The notes: generated from the sequence alone by a model not told the origin. Shown: positions 35,001-46,700, counted from the first letter of the stretch. The stretch is 64,000 nucleotides of DNA from Antedon mediterranea (GCF_964355755.1 NC_092673.1:35969648-36033647), one strand, 5' to 3'. Numbers and translations are program-made.

Positions 35001-35353
35001 ATCTTGTTCACAAGACAAACATATACTTAGGAGTGGAGTTGTAATTTGTCATTTGAAAAAATCCTGACATGACAGGACTTGAACCCAGGATCCTTGTACT
35101 GGTAGCCAAGCCACAACTCCACTCCATTATGGTACATTTGATATTTATACTGTATGTTAATATTACTGGTGAAATTGTAGGTTTGCAAAACTTTTTTCTT
35201 TAACAGTTTATCTTACGAAGTATTCTAGAGAAAATATACATTGAGTATGCTCGTTATTTACTGTCGCTAGGCAACAAGAAAGGATATGGATACTTTTGCA
35301 ATAAAGCTGCTGAGAAAGCCAAGAAAGTTATCACTGACCTGGAATGGTCATAA
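20037..35353 (+). CDS. WDR11: WD repeat-containing protein 11 (WDR11) orthologue, complete
   Basis: 24 coding exons: 20037-20101, 20552-20621, 21242-21437, 21737-21910, 22469-22679, 23048-23251, 23645-23781, 24030-24642, 24757-24936, 25030-25138, 25499-25622, 25872-26017, 27260-27366, 27865-27979, 28281-28500, 28928-29039, 29246-29468, 29756-29956, 30224-30319, 30567-30732, 31162-31259, 31582-31727, 33478-33550, 35207-35353. Sum 3,933 nt, 1,310 aa (human about 1,224). Phases match throughout. Hallmarks: VKWARENYHH, GTKLWKKTF, RMCPPLTTKNL, NGLVRNELLLLDL, REHFVFTD, NGRLSEGVQLLCLIDKGLDA and DRAAMLAEAC. N-terminal WD beta-propellers are followed by an alpha-helical C-terminal part. WDR11 works with FAM91A1 in tethering endosome-derived vesicles at the TGN, and in ciliogenesis/Hedgehog signalling (family knowledge). 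ATG 20037 is the only in-frame ATG after a stop at 20004. The intron after 31727 has a GC donor. The donor at 33551 (GTTACA) is weak. Confidence 0.96.
20303..20453. mobile_element. MITE, AGCTCTGTCTACAC family
   Basis: Left end CTGTCTACACTGTCAAATTT, right end AGTTTGATAGTGTAGACATA. The next bases (20459-20480) start another partial left end, ACTCTGTCTACACTATCAAA. It lies in WDR11 intron 1. Confidence 0.8.
20720..21046. mobile_element. Harbinger-like MITE with ~52-bp inverted ends, inserted in a LINE/SINE tail
   Basis: It starts TGCACTTGTCAATTGTATGA and ends with its reverse complement; the ends stay inverted out to the GGGAGAGGTGCGTCAT region. TTA flanks both sides (20717-20719, 21047-21049). 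The interior repeats TGACGCACCCAT in both orientations. Removing it rejoins a TATATAGCGCTTA...TCCCAAAGCGCT sequence, typical of LINE/SINE 3' tails. Confidence 0.85.
21484..21525. repeat. 13-bp repeat TTAGGGTTACATG, 3 copies
   Basis: Three tandem copies lie just inside WDR11 intron 3. They are short and telomere-like in wording only. Confidence 0.85.
21931..22215. repeat. 20-bp minisatellite, about 14 copies
   Basis: The unit TTAACTTAAGTACAGTACTG is itself built of near-palindromes (CTTAAG, AGTACAGTACT). It is nearly uniform, with one ATT variant at ~22122. It begins about 20 bases after the WDR11 donor at 21911. Confidence 0.96.
22250..22414. mobile_element. MITE, AGCTCTGTCTACAC family
   Basis: AGCTTTGTCTACACTTCCAA on the left; the right end is degraded (ATAGTGTACCAACATAGAGCT). 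The standard core is present. Intronic in WDR11. Confidence 0.75.
23293..23590. mobile_element. MITE of the same family, split by a second repeat
   Basis: The left end AGCTCTGTCTACACTACCAA and the ATGGTAGTGAAATTCC core are interrupted at ~23376-23504 by a stretch starting TGATTGATTTTATTTGATGC, which looks like a LINE/SINE tail. The MITE core then resumes (ATATGGCATCATTATGTCCA). The right end is degraded. Intronic in WDR11. Confidence 0.6.
23861..24007. mobile_element. MITE, AGCTCTGTCTACAC family, inverted core
   Basis: AAGCCCTGTCTACACTATCA left and TTTGATAGTGTAGACAAAGC right. It ends only ~22 bases before the WDR11 exon at 24030, so the element sits beside the branch-point and polypyrimidine region. 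Confidence 0.82.
25742..25880. repeat. Duplicated intron end with two (TTAGGG)2 tracts and a duplicated acceptor
   Basis: GTTAGGGTTAGGGTTATATC occurs near 25752 and 25820. TTACATCTATCCTAAGATAC plus TGTT occurs twice. The second copy, with acceptor AG at 25870-25871, opens the WDR11 exon; the first is followed by the TTAGGG tract. Confidence 0.9.
26037..26625. repeat. 60-bp minisatellite, about 10 copies
   Basis: The unit is AGGAAACAAACAACTTAAAT, GGTTATCCTCTGCTTTACAT, GTTTAATTTGGAGACCCTTT. It begins ~20 bases after the WDR11 donor at 26018. Copies are more than 95% alike by eye. Confidence 0.96.
26664..27165. repeat. 17-bp AT-rich minisatellite, about 29 copies
   Basis: The unit CTGTTTTATAAATACTA has ACTA/ACCA and TTTT/TTAT variants. 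It follows the 60-bp array in the same WDR11 intron, so that intron is mostly satellite. Confidence 0.96.
29518..29660. mobile_element. MITE, AGCTCTGTCTACAC family
   Basis: AAGCTCTGTCTACACACAAA left, GGATAGTGTAGACAGAGCTT right. The outer bases TTTCTA...TAGAAA are also inverted. It lies ~50 bases after the WDR11 donor at 29469. Confidence 0.82.
30960..31073. mobile_element. Left-truncated MITE, AGCTCTGTCTACAC family
   Basis: The core from TATATGGACATGATGATGTC to CACATCACACTTTTTTGAAA and the end GTATAGACAGAGCTTAAG are present; the left terminus is missing. Intronic in WDR11. Confidence 0.7.
31283..31551. other. Unusual GC-richer intronic stretch, 86-codon frame, unexplained
   Basis: This part of a WDR11 intron is less AT-rich than its surroundings and has an 86-codon plus frame (31290-31550) with words such as FYSPKECRVLPSN and SQMWTYGLNPYPR. 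I recognise no domain. It may be part of a repeat family not otherwise seen here; WDR11 splicing skips it. Confidence 0.35.
31850..33285. repeat. 45-bp minisatellite, about 32 copies, inside the GC-AG intron of WDR11
   Basis: The unit is TAACTGGTGACAGTGGCTTA, AACTGCTTTTGTGCTTGTCT, GGCAC. Variants alternate GTGCTT/GTGATT and TGTCT/TGCCT in blocks, suggesting multi-unit duplication. The unit is 45 bp (3 x 15) and lacks a minus-strand stop, so a 500-codon minus frame with a 15-residue period is open. I treat that frame as a repeat artefact. Confidence 0.96.
33616..34905. repeat. ~1.3-kb interspersed repeat with internal modules
   Basis: It starts ATACTAGCAATTATACCCGC and ends CTTATAATATAGATT. 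Inside, modules with TAGTTTAAAAC/TAGCTTAGAAC, TCATTTTGATACCCCATA and AAATTTGTATAACGAACAAA recur about every 200 bases. The ends resemble non-LTR retrotransposon tails in other animals, but the class is not certain. It is in the last WDR11 intron; no coding frame is convincing. Confidence 0.5.
35015..35140 (-). repeat. tRNA-like repeat with inverted ends
   Basis: The minus strand reads GGAGTGGAGTTGTGGCTTGG, then a B-box-like GGGTTCAAGTCC. GGAGTGGAGTTGT at 35031-35043 is matched by ACAACTCCACTCC at ~35112-35124. The cloverleaf cannot be completed convincingly, so I call it a tRNA-derived or hairpin repeat, not a tRNA gene. Confidence 0.45.
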
Positions 35354-35479
35354 TCAACCTTTGACCTGCTGACCTTTGAATAATTGTATGAAAGAATTTA
35401 ATTTGTTGGAATTGATTTTAACCAACCTAAACAATAAGCATGTTTGGTAATATTAAAAAAAAGTTTATAGTTATTCTCT

Positions 35480-36345
35480 CGGAAATAAGGAGGCATAATT
35501 GGCCTATTATACAACTCACATCTCCAATCATTAAGTTCAAATGTAATTTTTTAACCCTGAGTATGAACATGGAGCAACACATGAACATGGACAATTGGAC
35601 GAAAGTTTCTTTTGTGAACAATTTTAAACAGAGATAGATTGGCTGTAGCCATGTAAATCAAATCAACCATGACTTATTGGCAACTACTGAATGATGCTAA
35701 TTTTGCATTGGATCAACAATGTGTTTTAATTATTATCATCTTTCGAACTCTGAATTTCTTCGATATATTAACCATATATGTAATGTGTAAATCAAATAAT
35801 ATATCTTTATTTGGTAATAATATATACTGTACTAGCCTTAGATCATGTATAAACCTTTCTTGTTAATCAATTGTAAAATATATTCAATGTGAAATAAACA
35901 GACACAAAAAAGTTTACAATATCTTATAACTGAATGTTGGAGTTGGTTTTGTACCTGTATTATTTACTGCTACGAGACACACACCCAGCAGTTATTATTT
36001 GACTAGGCTTGGCCTACGCTAAGTCTAGGTAGCTGCTGATACTGAGGCTTAGATTGCTACAGTCATGTTACGCCTGCTGCGGATACCTAGTTAGGCTTAG
36101 ATCACACTACGCACACATGGCCTAAAAGCAGGCTATCATGGGTATATATCCTAATAATTCTAAACTAACATTGATTAATAAATCAATATTTCAGAAATAA
36201 GGAGGCATGGCCTATAATATAACTCACATATCCAATAATTAAGTTCGAATGTCATTTTTTAAATCCTTATTATGAATATGAAGCAACAAAATGAACACAG
36301 ACAATTGGACGAAAGTTTCTTTTGTGAACAATTTGATTGGCTAGC
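35480..36345. repeat. Two direct copies of a ~160-bp sequence, 710 bp apart
   Basis: AAATAAGGAGGCAT...AACTCACAT...CAATTGGACGAAAGTTTCTT and TTGTGAACAATTT occur in order at 35480-35640 and at 36190-36345. The sequence between is unrelated and holds nothing I can name. The first copy is in the WDR11 3' flank. Confidence 0.85.
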
Positions 36346-37703
36346 TCTTTGTTGTGTTGAACTAATCACCAATCGAAGTAGGCCTACGTGTACGTGCCCC
36401 TGGCTAGTTTCATACATTCCAGGATTGAGCAGGGAAACACGACGTCGTGGGTTAAACTCAGGCACGTTGTGGCTGCTAAGCTTTGATTAATTTAAATGTT
36501 ACAATCGACTACATGATACATCGATTTGCAATCATAATATTTACACCATTGCCAAGAGAGATTTTAAGCCAATTAAATAAAAGTCAGTAGAGCTAGAGAG
36601 ACTCGATAGATGAAGTTATTTAATTGCAGCAAAAATACTATTTTAGAACCAGTAGGCCTAGTTTTCCGAAGTAGTATCTTTTATCAAGGCATTATTGGTG
36701 GCGCATTATGTCGCGATCATTTACTGGTCACTCGTATTTGTGCTAATTTGCATATCAGGTGAACCATTTTGAATACGCTGCGTGAGCGTTGTTTCGGCAG
36801 AATGATCTTAGTTGTTGTCGAAGTAAGACATGTTATCGTTTTATTTCTTTAAAATGTGGATTTTTCTCAAAACTGTGAGTAAAGATTATTTTGTAAGACT
36901 CAATAATAATTTATTACCGTAATAAATTTGAATTTTTGCCGAAACTGCGAGTAGATATTGATATATTTTCAAAAATTATAATAATTTATCACAATGAATG
37001 AATTATATCTAGTTGTGTTCCCTATTACGAATTATAGGTACCTGTGTGGTTATCAATACATCAATCAACCTCTTTAATTTATACACCGCTTTGTCCTATT
37101 GGCGTTATATTATTAGTCTACTAATAGAATCCCCTTTCTTTCACATCACAAGAAAAGTTTATATTATACCGTATTATAGGACACTACAAGCCAGTTTATG
37201 TCATTTACTCCGTATAAATGAAAAACGATAGATATTATTACATTAGAACATGGAGAATAACTTATTTCTCCATGATTAGAACAATAATTTTGGAAGCTAC
37301 ACTTTTTAAACAGTGGCACGGTAATTCTTGGGTAGGCCTAAGTAAAAGAAAATTGATTTAACAAGACATTTTTTACAAGAAAAATACAAAAGATTTAACA
37401 AAGCTAAGAACTTTCCCTTCTTATTAGTTTTGGTGAAGCCTACAAAATCGATAAATTTCAATATGTAGTCTCAGTAGGAAGAATGTATCAGCAAGATGAA
37501 TCTCTGCTTTAAAAAGATGTACGTAGCGCCCTCTTTCTGTTTACACGCCAACTAAACGTCATCCTGTCATCAGTCTTTTGTAAACAATTCCTCACATTTT
37601 ACGTTTGAGCACCGCCGAGACGCAGACGATCCGTCAATCATCTGTCGGGCAACTGGCGGTGAAACTTCTTAGTTTTAGTTAAGAAACAAACTTAAAAACA
37701 TTT
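36346..37703. other. Upstream flank of ZIP13, no supported gene
   Basis: AT-rich spacer. The ~200 bases before the ZIP13 ATG are richer in CpG (GAGCACCGCCGAGACGCAGA), consistent with a promoter or 5' UTR, but no TATA box or initiator can be assigned with confidence. Confidence 0.4.
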
Positions 37704-40700
37704 ATGATGATGTTGCTTTGTAATCAGCGTTTGTTACTGGTCCTATTTTTAAGCACCACCTTCTTCTGTGCTAAGTGCGAGATACATCGTGTTAAACCTC
37801 ACAGCTCAAAGAGGATACAGCCTTTCAAAGAACGAAGGCACGAAGAACGATCCGCCACTGAGCACAGGGTAACAGTACAGGAGGATGAACATGTCGGCAG
37901 GAATGACGAAGATAAAATATCGCACACAGAAAGTTGCGTATATGCTTTAATTGCTACAATTTTGGTTGGTCTTAGTGGTGTTTTTCCACTTCTTTTACCG
38001 TTTGATACCAGCCATATCAAAGAAGGAAGTAAGTTATTTCCACTTACTTAAGTGCAATGAATTAGGCTTAATATTAAAAGTTTTATCAACTTTTTGTGTA
38101 AGTTTCAATACCACTTTATGATTAGGGTTATATAGAGTAAAATATCTGTAGGCATCGTAGGCCCTATATTGTTTTTCAATAATAATTTACACAATTAACA
38201 AAAAATCCCCCCAAAATACTTTTTTCATTTAAGTAGGTAACTTATTTGTTCATACACAAAAGGGTTTTGCACTGCTACTACTGTAGGCCTACTTTTTGAG
38301 TTTTTTATTTCATCAGTGCCTCTGTGTCAGTGTATAAAACATTAATTTTTTTGTGAACAGAAGAAGGAGCTGGGTTCCGTTGTTTGCTCGCATTTGCTGT
38401 TGGTGGTCTCCTAGGCGATGTGTTTCTTCATCTTTTGCCCGAAGCATGGGCACATATCAACTTATCAAGTGAGTTCTTAAAAAAATAATTTCAATGTCTT
38501 TGATATTATAATAAATAATAATTTATAATGTGCAAATTCCATATCCATCATCAATGACGTTACAAGTTATCACAATACTTAGCACAATATTCAATATAGA
38601 TTCTTCACACAACAATTATATTTTGTATTATTCGTTGTAATTTATTTAATATTCTGAATTAAGCGTAAACATATGGTCATTAGTGGCCTACATGTACACA
38701 AGATAATTTGTCTTAAATTTCCCATCACACAACACAACATGTGTCAGGTAGTAGGAAGAAATAGTCAATTACATGGTAGAAGAATTGTTAAACAAAAACT
38801 GGCACTGAGCCACTTCTCCACTGTGCAGGAATATTATTTTCCAAAAGACCAAATTTCGTCCCTTTTATTTCTCTACATAATAATATAATAAAGTGGCATG
38901 TGCAGAATCACATAATATGTTATGTGCATGTTACCTCAATACATATTTTATAAAGTCGATATTTTAGCAATTTGTCGAAATTTTTTTTTTTTAAATGACC
39001 ACATTTCGACCATTTTTTTTCTACATAATCCTATTAGTCTCTATTGAAGAAAAGCTGTAGAATAATTAGTTTTTGTGTTCTCATGACAAACTTATTGTAC
39101 CAGTATCCTGTTGCTACTGAAGTAAATGATGGTACCCACTATAAATGTCTCAAGACTGAGGTGTGAGCATATCTTGGTTGTACAAACAAATTCAAATCCT
39201 GAATGAATTAATATAGAGACTTAAACAACAGTAACAACAACAATTACACAGATGATTATTATTTTTGTTGTAATTTCACATTTACATTGTGCCACGTATT
39301 TTAAGAACTATTTCCTTCATTGACCTTGTCTCATTGCTTTATGCTTCCTGTGGAGAGTGATATCAAATTTCCAGACTTCACTACTGAATTGATATATATT
39401 ATACAGTGTACAAGTGAATATTATCATGATGCTTATAAATGAACCATTTTGCTTCAGTCTTGATCTCTATAGCAACAATATCATTTACAGTGAATCTAAT
39501 ATATTATTAAAAGAGATATATATTTACAGACTAAATTTAACAACTTTATAAGACACACACGATGAGGTTGTTTATACTTAAAATTATTATACTTAATTTA
39601 TTATTAATACTTGTTCTGTGGACGAAATACCCTTATCTTGTCTTGTCTTATTATGCTCATATAATGTATTTTAATTTCTATATTAGATGATGGTTCAACA
39701 CATTTGAGTATAGGCCTTTGGGTTTTGTTTGGTTTACTCAGTTTCATGATACTTGAAAAAATCCTAAGTGATGAAATCGATAATAGAGAGGTAAGTACCT
39801 TTACTAAGACTATAATAGAGAGGGCGGTATCTTACTTAACTTAGGTATCGTACCTAACTTAGGTACCGTAATTAACTTAGGTACCGTACTTAACTTAGGT
39901 AACGTACTTAACTTGGTACCGTACTTAACCTGGGTACCAACGGATTCCAACATAATGGTAACTGGAATTTATTCAATGAACTAATTAAAAATAGCAAACA
40001 CACTTTTTTTATTCCATTGTTGCTAATTGTTTGTTTCTTTTTATAGTTAGAAAAATTAAAATATAGTTCAGAGCAGTCTACGGACCATGAAGACATATCT
40101 ACCACCACTAATGGTAGTAAGCAGGTAGCTGTTGTACATAATAGAACTACAAGAGTCAAGTCAAAACATACAGCGAATGGACAAAAGAAAACTAAAAATG
40201 GTTTTATAAAAGGCAAATCAAATAAAAAAAAAAATCAAAGTCCACCAGCTAAAATACAGGTATTATCTTCATCTTGGTTTATTTAATTATAGTAAAGCTT
40301 ATTTATTTAACATTTATTAAAATGCTATAATTCTTTCCATGCATTTGTAAATCTAAAATTAAAACTATTAAAAACCAGACTGTTTGACATGAGGAAATAC
40401 CAGGTCAGTTAAAGCTAATCTCTTCTTCTATTGTTGTTGTTATCTACAATAGCATATTGTGGTACAATATGCTGTGTGTTTAAATATTAGGCTGGATTAT
40501 CATTCTACACCAGTAATGGTTATCTCTCAAAATGGACGTCTTTTTTTACCCCTACGCTGTGTGTTTAAATATTAGGCTGGATTATCATTGTACACCAGTA
40601 ATGGTTATCTCTCAAAATGGACGTCTTTTTTTACCCCTACGCTGTGTGTTTAAATATTAGGTTGGATTACCATTGTACATCAGTAATGGTTATCTCTCAA

Positions 40701-43700
40701 AATGGACGTCTTTTTTTTACCCCTACGCTGTGTGTTTAAATATTAGGTTGGATTATCATTGTACACCAGTAATGGTTATCTCTCAAAATGGACGTCTTTT
40801 TTTACCCCTACGCTGTGTGTTTAAATATTAGGCTGGATTACCATTGTACACCAGTAATGGTTATCTCTCAAAATGGACGTCTTTTTTACCCCTACGCTGT
40901 GTGTTTAAATATTAGGCTGGATTACCATTGTACACCAGTAATGGTTATCTCTCAAAATGGACGTCTTTTTTACCCCTACGCTGTGTGTTTAAATATTAGG
41001 CTGGATTACCATTGTACACCAGTAATGGTTATCTCTCAAAATGGACGTCTTTTTTTACCCCTACGCTGTGTGTTTAAATATTAGGCTGGATTATCATTGT
41101 ACACCAGTAATGGTTATCTCTCAAAATGGACGTCTTTTTTTACCCCTATGCTGTGTGTTTAAATATTAGGCTGGATTATCATTGTACACCAGTAATGGTT
41201 ATCTCTCAAAATGGACGTCTTTTTTTACCCCTACGCTGTGTGTTTAAATATTAGGTTGGATTATCATTGTACACCAGTAATGCTTATCTCTCAAAATGGA
41301 CGTCTTTTTTACCCCTACGCTGTGTGTTTAAATATTAGGCTGGATTACCATTGTACACCAGTAATGGTTATCTCTCAAAATGGACGTCTTTTTTACCCCT
41401 ACGCTGTGTGTTTAAATATTAGGCTGGATTATCATTGTACACCAGCAATGGTTATCTCTCAAAATGGACGTCTTTTTTTACCCCTACGCTGTGTGTTTAA
41501 ATATTAGGCTGGATTACCATTGTACACCAGTAATGGTTATCTCTCAAAATGGACGTCTTTTTTACCCCTACGCTGTGTGTTTAAATATTAGGTTGGATTA
41601 TCATTGTACACCAGTAATGGTTATCTCTCAAAATGGACATCTTTTTTTACCCCTACGCTGTGTGTTTAAATATTTAGGCTGGATTACCATTGTACACCAG
41701 TAATGGTTATCTCTCAAAATGGACGTCTTTTTTTATCCCTATGCTGTGTGTTTAAATATTAGGCTGGATTATCATTGTACACCAGTAATGGTTATCTCTC
41801 AAAATGGACATCTTTTTTTACCCCTACGCTGTGTGTTTAAATATTAGGCTGGATTACCATTGTACACCAGTAATGGTTATCTCTCAAAATAGACATCTTT
41901 TTTTACCCCTACGCTGTGTGTTTAAATATTAGGCTGGATTACCATTGTACACCAGTAATGGTTATCTCTCAAAATGGACATCTTTTTTTACCCCTACGCT
42001 GTGTGTTTAAATATTTAGGCTGGATTACCATTGTACACCAGTAATGGTTATCTCTCAAAATGGACATCTTTTTTTACCCCTACGCTGTGTGTTTAAATAT
42101 TAGGCTGGATTACCATTGTACACCAGTAATGGTTATCTCTCAAAATGGACGTCTTTTTTACCCCTACGCTGTGTGTTTAAATATTAGGCTGGATTACCAT
42201 TGTACACCAGTAATGGTTATCTCTCAAAATGGACGTCTTTTTTTACCCCTACGCTGTGTGTTTAAATATTAGGCTGGATTATCATTGTACACCAGTAATG
42301 GTTATCTCTCAAAATGGACGTCTTTTTTTACCCCTATGCTGTGTGTTTAAATATTAGGCTGGATTATCATTGTACACCAGTAATGGTTATCTCTCAAAAT
42401 GGACGTCTTTTTTACCCCTACGCTGTGTGTTTAAATATTAGGCTGGATTACCATTGTACACCAGTAATGGTTATCTCTCAAAATGGACGTCTTTTTTACC
42501 CCTATGCTGTGTGTTTAAATATTAGGCTGGATTATCATTGTACACCAGTAATGGTTATCTCTCAAAATGGACGTCTTTTTTTACCCCTACGCTGTGTGTT
42601 TAAATATTAGGCTGGATTACCATTGTACACCAGTAATGGTTATCTCTCAAAATGGACGTCTTTTTTTACCCCTACGCTGTGTGTTTAAATATTAGGCTGG
42701 ATTACCATTGTACACCAGTAATGGTTATCTCTCAAAATGGACGTCTTTTTTACCCCTACGCTGTGTGTTTAAATATTAGGTTGGATTATCATTGTACACC
42801 AGTAATGGTTATCTCTCAAAATGGACATCTTTTTTTACCCCTACGCTGTGTGTTTAAATATTTAGGCTGGATTACCATTGTACACCAGTGGTTATCTCTC
42901 AAAATGGACGTCTTTTTTTATCCCTATGCTGTGTGTTTAAATATTAGGCTGGATTATCATTGTACACCAGTAATGGTTATCTCTCAAAATGGACATCTTT
43001 TTTTACCCCTACGCTGTGTGTTTAAATATTAGGCTGGATTACCATTGTACACCAGTAATGGTTATCTCTCAAAATGGACATCTTTTTTTACCCCTACGCT
43101 GTGTGTTTAAATATTAGGCTGGATTATCATTGTACACCAGTAATGGTTATATATGCTGTGTGTTTAAATATTAGGCTGGATTACCATTGTACACCAGTAA
43201 TGGTTATCTCTCAAAATGGACGTCTTTTTTTACCCCTACGCTGTGTGTTTAAATATTAGGCTGGATTATCATTGTACACCAGTAATGGTTATCTCTCAAA
43301 ATGGACGTTTTTTTTTACCTCTATGCTGTGTGTTTAAATATTAGGCTGGATTACCATTGTACACCAGTAATGGTTATCTCTCAAAATGGACGTCTTTTTT
43401 TACCTCTATGCTGTGTGTTTAAATATTAGGCTGGATTACCATTGCACACCAGTAATGGTTATCTCTCAAAATGGACATCTTTTTTTACCCCTATGCTTGA
43501 AATAACTTTCTTAAATTTGTTCAAAATCCTGTTTAAGCCAAGTTGTGCTAATAATAGAATACTTCTTTGAATCTTAATTGTTTGTTTTTTGGGGGTTTTT
43601 TTGTCATTGAGGTTAGGGACAAATTTTTACATCCAGTAATAGTTATCTCGCAAAATGGAGGACTTTTTGTACCTCCCCATGCTTTCAATAATTGTTCGTT

Positions 43701-46700
43701 TAAACCAAATCAAATGTGATAATTGTTTGATACCTCTTTGTATAATCTTTATTAACTAATTGGTTTTTTTTTTGTCATTTAGGTTACAGGATATTTAAAT
43801 TTGTTTGCAAATTTTATTGATAATTTTACCCATGGACTTGCAGTAGCTGGTAGCTTTCTTGTTAGTAAAAAGGTAAATACCCTAATATCTCACTTGAGTT
43901 TTCTTTCAAATTTTTCATGCAAGTAATGATCTGGGTGTGGTTACATTTATCAGTTGATAACATTAACATATTAACTCTGCTAAAGCTATGTATAGGATAT
44001 GGATACCCTTACTGTGCTGAAATGTAGCCTTAGGGTCAAATATTAAAGATAAAGGTCATTTAAGTATATTATATCATATGGGAAAAGTTGTGTTATTGAA
44101 GGATCAAAGTTTATTATACTTTACTGGAATCAAATTTTGTTTTAGCGATATTCTAAATGTAATATTTTGTGTAAATGTGTTATTTTTGGTTATTTGAATG
44201 AACTTTTAAATGGAATTTTATATTTATACTTTTTATATTAGAATGTAAATTTGGCGAAATTCTGATTTTTCTGCAATTTCACTTATAATTGAATTGAATT
44301 TGAATTAATACATTAGCTCTCCAACTATCAATCAATATATATCAATATATATCAATATATATCAATATATATCAATATATATCAATATATATTAGTTATT
44401 TGGGATTGATAAAGTTAAAATGTGAAAATTGTATGAAAATGAAATAATGTATCAAGAACTGCATTCCCACATTATGCCATATAAGGGTACTAGTATGATT
44501 TTATATTACCAACATGTAAAATGAATTTCATTGATTTCTGAAAAATGTCACTAATAAACTAATGATATTAATGTTTTTTAGGTTGGCATTGTAACAACAT
44601 TTGCAATAATGCTGCATGAAATACCACATGAGGTAAACATTAATGTAAACTATTTACTTTATAAAATTGTTAAAACTGAAGTTTTAAAATTATTGAAACT
44701 TTATAAAAAAGTAATACTATACAGTCAACTGTATACTGTATACATCTATATATTAATTTACAGGCTTTGACAAACTGCTCTATGATATACTGGAAATAAA
44801 ATAAATTAATGTATACACTTCTAAGATTGAGGAAATCTGTATTATTCATACAAATTTGTCAAATTGTTATATTTTTTCTTAAAGATTGGAGATTTTGCAA
44901 TATTACTACGTTCAGGTTTTGATAGAAAGAGTGCAGCAAAAAATCAAGTCATGACCGCAACAGGAGGCATGCTAGGAGCTGTATTTGCTCTGGCATCAGA
45001 TTCAGCAGAGGGTGTAGGTGAGTAAGATGTAATTGTCTAGGGAGTGAGTATGAAACTCTGTCTACACTATCAAACTTTATGTGAAAAATGTGATATCACA
45101 TCACATATTTGGGCATATCACTACCGTACATCACACTTTTTTGTCATACTAGTTTGATAGTGTAGACATAGCTTCAGGGACTGCAACGGGAGGAATGCTA
45201 GGAGCTGTATTTGCTCTTGGCATCAGATCAGAGGGTGTATGTGGGTAGGATGTAAATGCCTATTACTAGGGAGTGTGTTTTAATGATTTAACATTTTGTT
45301 TGTGAACAATTTAATATTCTAAAAACAGGAAATAATTTGGTGTTTTTTTATATCTCTGTAGGCAGCAGTTCAGCATGGGTTCTACCATTTACATCTGGGG
45401 GATTTTTATTCATTTCTCTTGTTACAATTGTACCAGAATTACTTGAAGAAAAAAATGCTAGGTAAGTATAAATCCTTGAAGATATTCCACAAATAAAAAG
45501 TTAATACAAATACATAATGGTACTATTATGAAGAACAATTGGCTTCAGTGAATGTATGAGTTCTGAACAATTGGATTCAGTGAATGTAAGAGTTCTGAAC
45601 AATTGGCTTCAGTGAATGTAAGAGTTCTGAACAATTGGCTTCAGTGAATGTATGAGTTCTGAACAATTGGCTTCAGTGAATGTATGAGTTCTGAACAATA
45701 GAGAGAAATGGCGAACCGCGATGACGTCACTCAAATTTCACTGAGCGGGTATAGATTGTAAACAAACCATTTCGCCACATGTTTTTGTATGGGAAATTCC
45801 GATGGGTTGAGTTAAAAAAGTAGGTAGAAAAGAACGTTTAAAACACACATAATAGCAGTATCTTTTTTTTTTTGCAACCCCTTAACAATTTTAATGTTAT
45901 ATGGGCAAATCTTAACATATTTTATTTTAATTTGGATTGAATTAAGACGCGTTTTTGTTATATACTGTACCCAGCTCTAGGCCCTAGATAGTTGGCCTGT
46001 ATATGCTGTAGTACCTCGAGTACTCGAGCCTAGCACGGATTATCGGTTATTATAATAATCATAATAATAATAATAATATTGGAAATTCGTTATTGCATAC
46101 TGTATTACTACTACTACTAATTTAGCTAGGGTGCTGCTAAGCCTCTCCTAGCTAGGTAGTAAGACTAAATAGAGCATCTCTAGTAGATGTAGGCCTAGCA
46201 TTAGTTTCAGCTTGACAACTGCCATTTTGTTATGTGGCTAGTGAGTAGTGATGCTTCCTTCCTGCAGGGGGCTATCGCCAGTAATGATACTTGATAACAC
46301 CATTCTACTATAATACTATAGGCCTAGTCTAATGTAGACCTACAGATATGAGATATTTTTAGGAATATGATTGTGAATGATGGATGACTTTTATACATAA
46401 CAAGAATTATGAGCGTTACAGCAACAACATTGGTTAGACGACGCCATGATTCACGTGTATAAACATAGGAAATGTGCCGCCCTCAACGGTTTGTTATGAT
46501 TTTATACCCACTCGGATTTTAGACGCCGGTTCGCCATTTCTCTCTATTGGCTTCAGTGAATGTAAGAGTTCTGAACAATTGGCTTCAGTGAATGTAAGAG
46601 TTCTGAACAATTGGCTTCTGTGAATGTATGAGTTCTGAACAATTGGCTTCAGTGAATGTATGAGTTCTGCAACGCTGCAGACAATACAATAGTGATGTGT

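Noticed and set aside
35031-35124. tRNA gene ending in GGAGTGGAGTTGT / ACAACTCCACTCC
   Set aside because: The pairing stem is far too long for an acceptor stem and the arms do not form a cloverleaf. Better seen as a tRNA-derived or hairpin repeat.
35480-36345. LTR retrotransposon with 160-bp LTRs
   Set aside because: The interior is only ~550 bp with no gag/pol, no primer-binding site and no TG...CA ends.
40788-43259. Series of 60-126-codon plus frames starting [12 protein letters not shown] or [12 protein letters not shown]
   Set aside because: Each is a translation of one to three 85-bp satellite units. Frames break with the T-run length.
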